Below are positions 11,880 through 23,377 of a DNA stretch of 64,000 bases, one piece after another. Position numbers and translations under genes: made by a program. The number at the start of each line of letters is the position of its first letter. Within the stretch, counting starts at the first letter, position 1. The notes beneath the pieces were generated by a model that was not told the DNA's origin, did not search any database, and was given only the letters and a program-made list of their open reading frames with translations. Source of the DNA: Cladopsammia gracilis (lineage: Eukaryota > Cnidaria > Anthozoa > Scleractinia > Dendrophylliidae); NCBI GenBank assembly GCA_022457155.1, contig JAJGOT010000038.1, positions 574,501 to 638,500 of the forward strand. Reading direction: 5' to 3'.

Positions 11880-12765
11880 TTGTATCTGTCTTTCAATTCT
11901 CTCAGTGGGGATGATAAAGCTTATTCTGTCGCTCAGGTTGAATCTTGTGTTAGAGTTATTGACCGTTGGATGACTTGTAACAAACTTAAGTTGAATAGGG
12001 ACAAGACGGAACTGTTTATTATCAGTTCAAAATATCGGCCACTTCCATCTTTAGATAGTATCCTGGTTGGTGATCATCGTGTAAAGCGGCCTGACAAAGC
12101 TAGGAACATAGGAGTAGTTTTTGATGAGACCTTGTCACTGGATAAGCATGTGAGTTCTGTTTGTAAATCTGCTTTATTTCATCTTTGGAAGATTAGAATG
12201 TATCTGACTTCTGAGAGCACAAAGACTCTCGTCCCTGTTTATGTTACTTGTCGATTGGACAATTGTAACTCGTTGCTCCTCAGGTCACCGAAGTATACGA
12301 TTCAGAAGCTCCAGCGCGTTCAAAACTGCGCTGCACGCCTTGTAGCTGGGCAACCTAGGGCAGCGCACATTTGCCCCGTCCTTAAGGAGCTACACTGGTT
12401 ACCTGTGGAGCAGCGAATTACCTTTAAAGTATTACTGTTAATTTTTAAAGCTCTCAATAATCTGGCACCTCCGTATTTAAGTGAACTTATAGTCCCATTT
12501 AACCTTACAAGAAACCTTGCAAACATTTATTAGAAGTACCGAATGTGTGCCTGAAGAGCTATGGGGACAGGGCCTTTTCGGTCGCTGCCCCAAAGCACGG
12601 GAATGAACTTCCCTTAGACATTAAATTAAGTCGATCAGTCGATGTTTTTAAATCCAGATTGAAGACATCTTTTTAGACTTGCTTTTTATTGATTTTTTGT
12701 TGTTTTTAGTGCTTTTGTTAGTTATATATTTATAAGATTGTAAAGCGATATAATAAAATTTCTAC
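11880..12765 (+). pseudogene. LINE reverse transcriptase C-terminal part and 3' end (CR1/L2-like)
   Basis: The frame 11880-12533 holds the RT thumb: LKLNRDKTELFIIS, then LQRVQNCAARLV and LHWLPVEQRITFKVLLLIFK, all typical of jockey/CR1/L2-group LINEs. After a frameshift the last codons (LPLDIKLSRSVDVFKSRLK) follow, and an AT-rich tail ends near 12765. The palm with the YADD motif is absent, so the copy is 5' truncated or inverted. Confidence 0.85.
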
Positions 12766-12766
12766 A

Positions 12767-14731
12767 TTAATGTTCCATGAATAATTTTGGAGAACGATAC
12801 AAGGTCAACAATAATGCAGCAGCTGCAGACTTACATTTGTTCTTGACTCCCAGAACTCCCTCGCAGATCTCTGGTTGCTGTTTGACAAGTTGAACATCCC
12901 CTGTACCCAAATTTGCATTGGTGTCATTTCTTTCTGTTGACATTCCGTGATTATTCCATCCTCTGGCAAACTCTGAAAGGTGATTTCTGATCCGTGGAAT
13001 AAAGACATAGTAAAGACAAAACAAGTGGACCTCGTCTTCAACATCAAGTACACCAATGTCCTCCATGAACCTGAATAGAGCATGGTACTTAAATAGGCAT
13101 GCATGATTCACATCCCTCCACAGTCTTTCAATTCGCTGGTTGTGTAGACTCTTACCAGTGATGTGACTGCCACGTCCCTCACCCCTCTCAGGGTGGGTCA
13201 ACGTGTACCTGGCAATATCAACATTTTCCACTCCTTGGTCTGTCCTAACTCAACTGGGTACTCCAAAATTATCAACAGCTTAAAGAAATTCACTGAAAGC
13301 GGTTTCAGCTCGGTTGTTGTTGTGACAAGCCAGGTAAACCACAGCATGAGAAAAGCCATCTATGCCGCCATGTATTATTAGCCTCCATCTGAAAATTTTG
13401 AGTGTGATTAAACATCAAAATCAACACATAATGGTGATAATAGTGTACTGGTCAAATTGAAGCCTTGCCATGACATTTAACCTCTTTTCATTCCTAGGAA
13501 ATAGGAATGTTAACACTGCCCACAAAGGGTGAATTTAAATGTGTACCCTCAATTTCATGTGATGTCTTACTTAGTGCTGACAGAGTGGAAGATTGTAAAG
13601 GAAAGTGACTTTGCGATTGGTATGGTTTGACAGATCTCTTTCCTGTGCACTGCTGCTGACTAAGTTATCACAGTTATCTATAACTATCAAAAATGTTAGC
13701 GTGACAAGTGTTAGATTAGGGACAAGGATCAGTGCAGATCCTTGAGTCAAAACGAAGTTAAACTAAACAACATTTAAACATGTTTAACCGTTGGTGTGAA
13801 TGGGGCTAAAGACTATGCAAATTCGAATATGTGAATATGGATTTTAAGAAATCTTTGTGTTATTGTTCTAAATTAAGTAATGAAGACATAATTATTTCTG
13901 TCGAAAAAAAGGTTATGGATTTTAGAGGCCATGTCTGAAAACGGGTGTAGAAACCGAAAATGACATTTTTTTAGCTCTGAAATACATGAGGGTTTGGATT
14001 TGGGGAACCGGGCGGCCGACCCCACCAAGAATTCCCCAAGGAGATTTCTTTAAAACTTGCCTTATCAACTTATGATTCGTATCGATTTGCCACAGAGCAT
14101 TCGGCCCATAAACGTTGTACTCCCTTCGACGAACTATTTGAAGCTGCAAAGAACGTAAAATAACACCTTTTAAATCGACTCGTCTCAGACATTCCATTAC
14201 ACGGCGTTCTGTTATGTGATACCCCCTGCCACGCAAAATTCCTTGGATCACCTTGCACCCACTTTGTTGAAAGTCTTCCTTAATTTGTCTTACAATCCTA
14301 TCAAGTGCATCATCTGAAATGTTTGTAACGTTCCTACTACTTAATCCAAATTCTTGGAGGCGTCTTCTGACTGTTGGTTCGCTGACGCCTAACATAGCAG
14401 ATATCTCTGTTGCCGTAAAACCAAAATCGAGGAAATACTCCAGTTGTTCTTCGGTTATATTATAGCGTGGACGTCCTTGATCTCCATTAAATACCATTTC
14501 GCACTGAAAACCATCGCCATTACCTTCGTTTTTCTGTATTTCATTCCTTATCAGATACTTAACCTCTGAAATACAGCCGAATACACGGTCGTCGGTGTTC
14601 GCAAGCTGGGCATACTGACACAACATGGTTTCCAATCTATCTAGCTTATAATACAGACAATCCGCTTCATGGTACTGTAAGTGTCCAGTATTCAGTATGA
14701 TCTCAAGTAGCCCGCATTGAATGGTCGGCAT
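12767..14731 (-). pseudogene. Integrase core-domain protein, two exons, GC-AG intron
   Basis: Exon 1 (14731-14061) has an HTH segment (FTATEISAMLGVSEPTVRRR) and the start of an integrase core (NALWQIDTNHK, first catalytic Asp). Exon 2 begins at 13388 after TTTTCAG and continues the core (HGGIDGFSHAVVYL), then [25 protein letters not shown] and [12 protein letters not shown]. The donor reads AG/GCAAGT, so the 672-nt intron is GC-AG rather than GT-AG. Exon 2 has in-frame stops TAA (13280-13282) and TGA (13250-13252). These HTH-integrase genes are common in fish and cnidarians and derive from a transposon. This copy is broken. Confidence 0.8.
13389..14060 (-). other. Intron with GC donor
   Basis: It starts GCAAGT at 14060 and ends TTTTCAG at 13389 on the minus strand. 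Splicing keeps the integrase reading phase. The intron has no ORF worth noting. Confidence 0.6.
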
Positions 14732-15539
14732 TAGGTAACATAGGGTGAAATAGACCCGAATGATCGGAATTTTGAGATCGTCAGAGTGACGTCATCTTCC
14801 GACTGCGTTGTTTTCTTCGGAAGTAAACATGGCGGACAAGCGTGCGAATCAGCATATCCCGTCTCCTTGCAATTTGCGGGATCCAAGCTCTGATAGGACA
14901 AGTATTCTTCATTTTACCAACTAACGGACTGACGGTTATTTCCACAATAAGAATGTTCAAGGATCTGCATTTTAATACCGTTGACGAAAGTGTCGGCCTA
15001 CGGCCTACCTCACTCGATGTTACTTCTTTGTACTTTTGCAGAGGCCACTACACAACATAAGGGTGAGGATTATGATACTGAATGGACAGAAATGGAGCAA
15101 GTCAGACTTTGAAAGTAATAAATAATCTTATGGAAACTATGAGCGATTTGCTATTTAAGTGTTGTATGACTTTATATTATTATACTAAGAAATAATAAAA
15201 ATGAAAAATAAAAACAAATTTTCCTTTATACAGTCGGCACTGGCTATGCATGGAGATTTCATTTTACTGCAGTATACTATTATTATTGCCATTTCACCAT
15301 TTTAATAAAAATATAAAGAAATATAAATTAGTATTTAAAGGACCAACAAGAGAGAGAGACCGTCGAGAGAAATGATAACGGTTATGATAACCGAGAGAAA
15401 GCAAACAATCTTCCCACCCCCTCTCTCTCTCAGTCCATGTTGTAGTTAAATATTAACTCCCCTCTTCCGCTGAACTGCCTGTTTAGACCGTTTAGTGGGA
15501 AAATCTGGCGGGGGAATTTGAAATTTTTTTGCTGTAACA
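14732..15539. other. Intergenic, with a possible short host 5' exon
   Basis: An ATG at 14829 starts MADKRANQHIPSPCNLRD and stays open for about 32 codons, but nothing confirms it. A GA-rich tract lies at 15348-15432. Nothing else is recognised. Confidence 0.3.
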
Positions 15540-15920
15540 ATGGAGAAAATTTGTAAAGATTCCGCTCCTTGTAAAGAAAATATCGAAACATCCTGCTACG
15601 TTTCTTCGCTGGATCATGCCGAAAAGTTGATTTCAAGTTTTGAAACTAAAAACACGGTGAAATTTTTGTTACAAGGCTGACAAGAACTTTGGAAATGATG
15701 GTAAGTTAGATATCCGATTGTCCACGTGAAGTCCCCCCCCCCTCACATACATACACCATGGCTTACTGCCTACGTTCTTGAAAAAGGGCACTATAGCTTT
15801 AAGAAAATTATACAACTTATACACAGAACACTTGTTTTGTCGGTTCACTTTTTTCACCGACTGTTACTAATTTTGCATACTTGTGTGTGCAAATTCCTGC
15901 AAATACTGTCTATTTTATGG

Positions 15921-16043
15921 GGGTTATTGAACCATAGCCCTCATTCATATATGGCAGCCAGCTTGTTATTCTTTTATAATTATGAAAAAGGAATAATGAA
16001 CTGGCTGCCACAAATGAATATAAGGTCTATGGCTCAATAACCC
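15921..16043. repeat. 123-bp foldback (MITE-like)
   Basis: Imperfect inverted repeat GGGTTATTGAACCATAG / CTATGGCTCAATAACCC around a short AT-rich centre, inside intron 1 of the gene above. Confidence 0.75.
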
Positions 16044-16084
16044 AAAAATTATGCTTGCTTTTCCCCCCCTTCCCCCCCGGGGGC

Positions 16085-16340
16085 CTCCCCTATAAAAATG
16101 ACAGGGGTGCTCGTCGGAAATTTTCGAAAATCACCCTAAAAGGTACCAGAATCTCGTTTGATGGGCGTGGCTGAAAAGAATTTTTACCCTTTAGAGGTAC
16201 CAATTCTAAAACAACACGTCATATTCTGTCATATTTTTTCGGCTCATACTCTAAAAGGTACCGTGATAATTTTAGATTTTAGTACCCTAAGCGGTACCAA
16301 TACAATTTTGACCCCTAAAAGGTACGACTAGCACCCCGTC
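16085..16340. repeat. AAAAGGTACC-motif repeat element
   Basis: The motif CTAAAAGGTACC and its variants occur about five times in 250 bp, bracketed by GACAGGGGTGCTCGTCGG on the left and GGTACGACTAGCACCCC on the right. This is consistent with a small non-autonomous transposon with terminal inverted repeats. Confidence 0.5.
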
Positions 16341-16364
16341 GTTTGGATATGGTAGTCCCCCCCG

Positions 16365-16551
16365 CAGGGGCGGATCCAGGGAAGGTGAAATGGGTGAATT
16401 TTCACTCCCCTTTTCTGAGACCTTTCTTTCTTTTTCTAAAGTATTTATGAAATAAATAATATTTTACTTCTGTGATATCTTTTTTGAGGTGGAGAATGTG
16501 CATTGCATTTAAAATTTCACCCCCCATTTCAAAATCCTGGATCCGCCCCTG
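16365..16551. mobile_element. 187-bp MITE with CAGGGGCGGATCCAGG termini (hAT-like)
   Basis: The left end CAGGGGCGGATCCAGG is the exact reverse complement of the right end CCTGGATCCGCCCCTG. The interior is AT-rich and non-coding. Ends of this kind are known from hAT-group MITEs. C-rich flanks prevent a clean call of the target duplication. Confidence 0.85.
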
Positions 16552-17892
16552 CCCCGGGCCCATTTGGCCTCATTACCATGTGCAAAATTACTAAAAGGAG
16601 TTTTAATTCTAACTGGAAACCAAGAGGCCCTCTTCATATACATACAAAAGAATAAGACGTTGGCCGCATGTATATAAGGCCTACATGTATATTATTGAAT
16701 TTTGGGAGTGGACATGGATGCTTGTGGTCAACAGATTTTCAAAGTATTGTTGTTGCTGGTTGTCTGTAGATTACAGAATAGGAAAACACAGACTCTATTG
16801 GGAGGAGCCCAAAGAAGTGGTAAAAAATAGAGTTTACAGGAGTACCGTTTTACATCTTGGGCTGCAAGTTCTATGACTGCCAACATGGAAAAGACAGAAA
16901 TGCTGCCCTTAAAAGGAAGCAACAGCAGCAACGTGAAGAGGTGGGTGGGTATATCAACCTTAGTTAGTCTGATCAATCAAAAAAACTGACTCAGACACTG
17001 CACAGGTTATACAATGTTACATCTTGTTAACATTCATAGACAGATCATTCTTAGTTTAACATTATGAGTAGGCTTGATTTCCACTACTGACTAAAGTCCA
17101 GTGCCCCTCGAGCTTCTTTCGAAGGTCAGCACAGGCTCATTTCCCAAAAAGCAGTTGGTAACCAAGCATACTGTAAGGGAGGACTAGATTACATTATGTA
17201 AAATATGTGATTTTGTACACCGATAGATTAATTGTTCTTTGGAAAACATGACATTTTGGAAAACATCACAACTTTCATAACATTATAAGAAAGAAATATC
17301 TAAAGAAAATTACACCTGTATTTTTCATACAAGTTTCTAGGGTAGTTGTGTAAAAGACCCTGAAATATAACTTTTGGTTTTTGTTTTCCAGGATGGAGAT
17401 TTTGTTTTTAAGAAAAATCGATTCCTTGCACAGCCATCTAAGAAAGCGAATTGTCCAGCAAGGTTGAAGTTAAAGTAAGTGATAGCATTTCCGGAGTACA
17501 AGGTAAACAATAATATTGATAAAAAATGACCAACAAACATGTCATTCATTCTTGTAAGCAATCAGTTCCAGTTATAATTATTCACTTTTTTGAAATCAAG
17601 ACAGAAATGTTTTTAATTGGATACCTGTAAATGGACACCTACATTGCACACACGTCAATCAGTTGCACTTAAATGGGTTCTTTTCTGGCTGTTTTTCTCC
17701 TACTTTCAAGCTAATTGAAAATATCCTAGACGTTTTGAGTACAAGAGTACACAGACTTTTTAATCTCGAATTTTGTTATTGATGCGATTAATTAGTAATT
17801 GAACTTGGTGTCATACAATTCAGGGGTAATGCTCGTAATTTCAAATCATCTTCGCACCATGCGCTTGGCCGATTTGAAATTACTCCGTGAAT

Positions 17893-18112
17893 TGTACTCA
17901 ACTCAGTCCAATCATTTTTATGTCAGACCTAGAAAAGCGACTGCTTATGGCTAGCCCTCTTAAACCTATAGTTTGGAAAAGGTTCATTGATGACATATTT
18001 TCCCTGTGGAACACTCCAAAAAGCGAAGTTTCCGATTTCGTTGCCTTCGCTAACTCCTTCCACCCCACAATCTAGTTTACTTGTGAAATGTGATCGAACC
18101 GCGCTGTTTTTC
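17893..18112 (+). pseudogene. Penelope-like element RT fragment
   Basis: Reads KPIVWKRFIDDIFSLW, a Penelope-type RT catalytic box (FIDD), then VAFANSFHPTI, an in-frame TAG, FTCEM, a TGA and RAVFLE. It is about 70 codons long. The upstream RT and the GIY-YIG endonuclease are absent. It abuts copy 2 of the dispersed repeat. Confidence 0.75.
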
Positions 18113-18114
18113 TC

Positions 18115-19203
18115 GAAGCTTAACTAAGGTGAAACTTAACTAAGGTGAAAGGTTGGAAGTACAAGAATTAAGATTGATAAGATTTAAGATTTAATACGCG
18201 ACCGTCTGCACAGTACATTTTTATAGACCGTACAAAAGTTCACAAAAACAACTTTTCTCTGTCTAGAATAAATAGTACCACTAGTTTCCAAATAAAATAC
18301 AGTTTATGTTTGTCAAGAATTGTCCGAGAAACTGATTTGAAAATCAAAAATTGCAAAAATACACAAACATATTTGCATAAGGCGATGCGAGTGAAGATAG
18401 AACTGTACTATAAAATCAAAGTCTTGTTTTGTTTACATAAAATCGCTTTTCAATCTATCTAATGAATGAACAAACACATAAAAATGGAAAACACAATCTT
18501 CTTTCGAAAAAAATTATTCAAATCTCCATTAGTTTACGTTTAAAAGCTAAACGCGTACCATTTAATTATAGCTCATCGAGTTCAAGCTTTCTTCGATGAA
18601 ATTCAAGAGATCGATACAACTGAATTTAAGCACGTTTGAAAATCAATTCTCCAAAACTAACAATAACACTAATAAAAAGTCACTCAGATTGATATTAACA
18701 TAAATTCTCATCGAAAACTGTAATCTGTTTTACCTTTAAGTCCCTCGCTTGCTTGGAAATTCAAATCTCCGCTTCTGGTTCTGAAATCCGTAGAAAACAA
18801 ACATCCCCCGCATTGATAAAAACGTAATACATGAAGTTCCTCGAAGCAAGATTTTATCCCTGAAAGCTCGTCTTTTTCCACTAAAGCGGCTTCTGAGTAT
18901 ACCTTAATTAGTATCCCTGTCTTGAGTAGCAAACCGCGAAAAAATACAGGAAAATAACGACTTTAATTCTCCGCTAGACACAACAAAACAACTTAAGTGT
19001 TTACCGAGCTCACGGCTGTGTGGCCGCGCGAAAAACAAAGCCTTGCTTTCAAGATCCCCGATGTTGTTCCAACACGGCGGGCGGGCGGGCAAACACGCGC
19101 CCGCGAAACATTCCGCTAGCCATGACCATGAAAAATCACGGCACAGGTTCTATGAGTATGGAGCTGCGCAGCCAGGCCTTCGGCCTCGCAAGTGCTCCGC
19201 TAA
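18115..19203 (+). repeat. Dispersed repeat R1, copy 2
   Basis: Matches copy 1 in inverse orientation: CCGTCTGCACAGTACATTT near 18190, the AT-rich body, CCCTGTCTTGAGTAGCAAACC near 18915, and the GC-rich end with CGCTAGCCATGACCATG near 19115. The hairpin end GCGAGTGCTCCGCTA-like sequence stops at 19203, directly before the LINE ORF start. Confidence 0.75.
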
Positions 19204-19204
19204 A

Positions 19205-19843
19205 ATGTATCCTGATTCGTCGAACAAGTCCAAGAAATCTAAACAAGAAAAGAAGAAAAAGAAAAACAATGTTTCTCAAGATCAACAACCACAAATTGAA
19301 GACCACGATGTGAATGCAAACATCCAAGACGAGCGTAGATCAAATGAAGAAACAATCATTGCTGGAGATTCGATAATCAAAGGATTGCGCTGGGACTTAC
19401 TAAGTCGAACAGCAAAACGGCGGGTAACTGTGAGAAGTTTCCCTGGTGCTACGACCGCCGACATGAAGCATTATCTACAACCAAGCTTAGAAGTAAAACG
19501 GAAGGCGATGATTCTACATGTCGGGACGAACGATCTAAAAAATTCAACATCTGCGCGGAATGTTGCAGAGAAGATCGTTGACTTGGGGAATGTGATTGTT
19601 ACAAATTCACCTCACACTAAACTAACCATCTCTGCGATGACACAACGATTTGATGAAGACTCACTTAAGAAGAAGATAATAGACTGTAATAAAGTTTTAA
19701 GAACATAATGTAACCAGAACGGCTGTAGCTTTGTCGAGCATCCGAACATTGACGAGACATGTTTCAACAATCACAAACTCCACCTTAATAAGAAAGGTAT
19801 TGCTATTTTAGCTAGTAATTTCGTAAATAATATAGTTCATTGA
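19205..19843 (+). pseudogene. LINE ORF1 with SGNH-hydrolase (esterase-like) domain
   Basis: Start at ATG 19205 after a K-rich N-terminus (SNKSKKSKQEKKKKK). The block IIAGDSIIKGL carries the GDS nucleophile motif, and ILHVGTNDL the GTND block of SGNH hydrolases. An in-frame TAA at 19706-19708 splits the gene. The same frame then gives HKLHLNKKGIAIL, the block with the catalytic His. CR1-like LINEs of cnidarians and fish carry such esterase domains in ORF1, possibly for membrane or lipid contact. The stop makes it a pseudogene. Confidence 0.8.
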
Positions 19844-19859
19844 TATGATTCTTACTTAA

Positions 19860-20849
19860 CAGCAAACGTGACACCTAATCTCACCCCAACAACTGGTGCC
19901 CGTAACAAGTCAAATACTTTAATGCCAAATTGCCGTGGATTTAAAATGGCCAGTTTGAATATTACCAGTCTTTTGAAACATAGAGGTGAACTCCGTGTTT
20001 TCTTAAGTGATTAAAATATTGACGTTCTGGCCATAAATGAGACCAGACTAGATGACAATATTTCCGATCAAGAGGTAAAAGTCCAGGGTTATGATAAAAT
20101 CCGCCGTGACAGACCTACAAATGGCAGGTTTGGTGGCGGTGAATGTTTTTACATTCGATCGAACATAAACTATTCTGTCCGCCAAGATTTGGACAATCAG
20201 CTCCTGGAAATATATCTATTGAAATCCGTAAACCAAACTCAAAACCCTTTGTCGTTACTTCATGGTATGGACCTCCTAATTCACCCCAAGAACTTTTCTC
20301 GCACCTTGACACATTGTTAGCTAAATTAGATTCAGATAATGTTGAACATTTTCTCATGGGGGATCTGAATTATGATTTGCAATCCAAAGACAATGTTTAT
20401 GCAAAGGCTCTCCTAAATGTCACAGATATCTATGGTTTGAAACAACTCATTAATGAATCTACTTGAATTACAGTTTCGACAAGTACTTGATTTGATATTC
20501 ACTAATCGACCAGAAAATGTGTATTGTTCTTGGGTGTCTCATGTTGCCATTAGTGACCATAGCTTAGTATATGTTTTTTGAAAAATTTCAATTCCCACTT
20601 CCCCTAAGGGAATTAACTTGAGCAAGCAAAAAGCTAAAAACTATTTTTTTTAATCTAAGCATTACCTTTTTACTACGTTTTTTACAACTTACATGTTTTT
20701 ATAGCTTTTAGTGTATTATATATAATTCTTAGCGTAATTTTGTAGTTTTTAATCTTTTTAACTGAGTTGACTTTTAACCATTATTTTTTATTTCAACAGG
20801 GCCTCACAGAATACCACTATAATAGTGAAGTGAGCTCCCTGTATAAAGA

Positions 20850-20888
<39 letters not shown>

Positions 20889-21051
20889 GTATTAAAAGAG
20901 ATTTTTAAAACATAAAACTGTAAAAACGAACGATGAAATCCGACGTTTCGGAGTAGTCATGACTCCATTATCAAGGAAAATATGCAAAGATCAAGCAAAT
21001 TAATGGAGTCATGACTACTCCGAAACGTCGGATTTTATCGTTCGTTTTTAC

Positions 21052-21090
<39 letters not shown>

Positions 21091-22565
21091 TAGAAGTGTA
21101 GACATAGATAAAGAGACTGCCGAAGGAGCTATTAATTAGTTCATTTATTTTTAAATTATTATTTTTATGAATTCTTTAAACTAGAAAAATGAATACTTCT
21201 TGAATCACGTACACAAGAATGACATTTCATATATTTCGTATATAAATATGTATATATATTTCTCTTAAGTTTTTTTTAACTAGGGTTTTTAATATTTTGT
21301 AAACATTGTAATTTAATGGTTGATGATTTAATTAAGGAGAAATAAAGGATTATTATTATTATTATTATTATTGTTATTATTATTATTACAGTGCCAATTT
21401 TCGAACTGAGATTTTAGCACAACCTTTGGATGACATCAAGCAATTTTATGAGCCCAATGACATGTGGAAGAAATGGAAAGATTCATTTTAACTGTCTGCG
21501 AAAAACATGCACCAATGAAGACCAAACGGTCGCGTAATTCAAAATCAACGTGGATTACTACTATTTTTAAAAAGCGGATGAATTACAGAGACCGCCTTAA
21601 AATAAAAGCTATTAAAACAAATGATCCATCTATTTGGAACCAATTTCGAATGGTTAAAATCAAGTAAATCGGAAAATTAACAGCGCCAAACAGGCTTACT
21701 ATAAAAATGCCTTCAGTAATTGCTCGGGAGATTAACGCAAAACATGGAAAACTATTAAAGAATTGACCTTGAGCAAGTCGAATAAAACCGTTATCAATGA
21801 AATGGAATACAATGGGTTAAATTCTGAAGACCAAACTGATGTAGCAGAAATGCTAAATTCCTTTTTTACGGGAATTGGGCCAAATCTTAGTAGACGTGCA
21901 TTTGGACTTGATAAATCCTTCCAAGAATTTATTACTGAAACTGATAAAGAATTCATATTTGAAAAAACAACACCAACACACGTTTTTACACTACTATCAA
22001 AACTTTGTAAGTCAAAGGCAACTGGATTAGATATTATTTCGGCGAAACTTTTAAGGGAATGTCCCAATTTACTGGCAGAACCTCTCTCTCATATATTTAA
22101 TCAATCCTTAATAATTACCAGCATCTTCCCTGATGAATGGAAATCTGCTAGAGTCACTCCATGGTATAAAAAATTCCGGGAAGCATTCTGATCTGACAAA
22201 TTACTGACCGATATCAGTAATTCTAGTCTTGGCCAAAGTTTATATCAGTATCTAACTAACAATAGCTTTCTTACCGGTTATCAATCTGGTTTTTGTTCCT
22301 CAAAAAGGCCTTTGATACAGCTGATCACGATATTTTGTTAAATGGTTTGCTCCTTACTTAGATAATAGAACTCAAATTTGTCACATTAACTCCTGTAAGT
22401 CAACCCCTGAAATTGTTGAGATGCGACCTACTTATTTCTGTTTTTGTTATATATTAACGACTTACCAAATTGCTTGATGTATTCACAAACCAGGAAATGT
22501 ACGCTGATGATACCAGCTTGACGTTTGCTAGTGCAGACGTTAAGCATATAATTGATTGTCTTAAT
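19860..22565 (+). pseudogene. LINE ORF2 (APE endonuclease and RT), heavily decayed
   Basis: The endonuclease is seen at 19945-20110 (MASLNITSLLKHRGELR, then VLAINETRLDD) and, after a frameshift, at 20220-20570 (VVTSWYGPPNSP, FLMGDLNYDL). Repeat DNA interrupts it at 20575-21385. RT resumes at 21390-22191 (SKATGLDIISAKLLRECP) and in shifted frames to about 22565 (KAFDTADHDILL, then YADDTSLTFA). The element belongs with the SGNH ORF1 upstream. Many stops and frameshifts are present. Confidence 0.8.
20575..21385. repeat. Nested repeat insertion with three (ATT)n tracts and a foldback
   Basis: Two LINE/SINE-like 3' tails, one with GTGAAGTGAGCTCCCTGTA and one with AGGAGAAATAAAGGATT, end in (TTA)n microsatellites near 20850-20888 and 21345-21388. 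A third ATT tract lies at 21054-21091. Between the first two is a foldback (20914-21051) with arms of about 54 bp containing CCGACGTTTCGGAGTAGTC. Confidence 0.8.
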
Positions 22566-22589
22566 TATGACTTAAGTAACGTGTACATA

Positions 22590-22654
22590 TTAGATAGTTA
22601 CTTTGGCCGGCAGCAATATATCACATATTGCTGTTGGCCGAAGTAACTATCTAA
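22590..22654. repeat. 30-bp-arm foldback
   Basis: Arms TTAGATAGTTACTTTGGCC... and ...GGCCGAAGTAACTATCTAA match at 27 of 30 positions around a 5-nt loop. Confidence 0.8.
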
Positions 22655-22793
22655 CATTTAGAAAATGGTCACACCCACTCAGCCAATCAGTGCCCAGTAT
22701 TTGTGTGCTCTATATCCCATAAACTGTCTTAAATTATGTAAAGAGGAGGGGTTTTGAAGCCCAGGGAAATTGTAGGGTGAAATAACGACTCAT

Positions 22794-22932
22794 TAGTAAG
22801 CTCTATATAGAACATACTAATGAATTCTTTTGTTTTCCTTTGTCTTAAAGCCTAATTAGTATGCTCTATATAGAGCATACTAATGAGAAAAAAGAGCATA
22901 CTAATGAGTATATAGAGCATACTAATGAATTA
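22794..22932. repeat. AGAGCATACTAATGA repeat cluster with 30-bp palindrome
   Basis: Four copies of a GAGCATACTAATGA-type unit. The segment 22855-22884 is a perfect palindrome centred on CTATATAG. Confidence 0.75.
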
Positions 22933-23099
22933 CAGGCTGCTAATTTAAACAAAAACAATAATGACAATTTTATTTGAAGTTTTCGCTTTACATAACTTAA
23001 GCAAGAGATTAATCACCAAATTCGACTTAACAATTTTTAGGAAAAATTAAACGAAAGACTGGGTCTTTCTGCGTGTACCGGTACTTATTGTCTTCTCTT

Positions 23100-23105
23100 G
23101 TATTC
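23100..23105. repeat. Left target-site duplication GTATTC of the Polinton
   Basis: Identical in sequence and orientation to 42075-42080. Six bp is the standard duplication length for Polinton integrases. Confidence 0.9.
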
Positions 23106-23353
23106 AGTAGAAGTGTATAGAGAGGACTGGCTCACTCCTGTTTCACGCTGGTCTCAAGCGTTTCTCATTTGTTTTCTCACTTCTGTTTCTCGCTGGTTTG
23201 AAGCGGTTCTCATTGTTGTCAATTGGGGATGGAGAAACACGTTCAAATTGGTGAGAAAGGTTTCTGATCAGGGGGCAATGAGAAACGCTTGAGACCAGCG
23301 TGAAACAGGAGTGAGCCAGTCCTCTCTATACACTTCTACTAAATTCAGCAGAA
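23106..23353. repeat. Left terminal repeat of the Polinton (foldback plus 13-bp inner part)
   Basis: Positions 23106-23340 form a foldback: arms 23106-23169 and 23277-23340 are perfect reverse complements (64 of 64), around a 107-nt loop. The next 13 nt (to 23353) match the right end in inverted orientation. The arm and loop together contain two diverged 45-bp direct repeats (starting CTCACTCCTGTTTCACGC and CTCACTTCTGTTTCTCGC). Confidence 0.95.
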
Positions 23354-23377
23354 GTTTTTCCCTTCTTCCGGAACAGG

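Larger units (their letters stand above)
15540..17474 (+). pseudogene. Three-exon decayed gene, family not recognised
   Basis: Exon 1, 15540-15700 (MEKICKDSAPCKENIE), ends before GTAAGT. Exon 2, 16770-16940, begins after TGTCTGTAG, reads HRLYWEEPKEVVKNRV then FYDCQHGKDRNAALKRKQ, and ends before GTGGGT. Exon 3, 17392-17474, begins after TTTTCCAG, reads FLAQPSKKANCPARLKLK and ends before GTAAGT. Splice signals are intact, but a one-base shift is needed near 15673 and another near 16858. The spaced C and H residues (YDCQHG, ANCPA) suggest a zinc-binding N-terminal domain like those of some transposon-derived transcription factors. No further exon is found before 17.9 kb. Confidence is moderate because it rests on splice signals and codon continuity. 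Confidence 0.5.

Noticed and set aside
20850..21390. (ATT)n tracts as a CRISPR-like or functional array
   Set aside because: They are microsatellite tails of LINE/SINE copies.
23106..23340. Two independent MITE insertions at the Polinton ends instead of native termini
   Set aside because: The outer 6-bp duplication spans the whole element, and the inner 13 bp are inverted as one unit; a separate MITE would carry its own duplication at each end.
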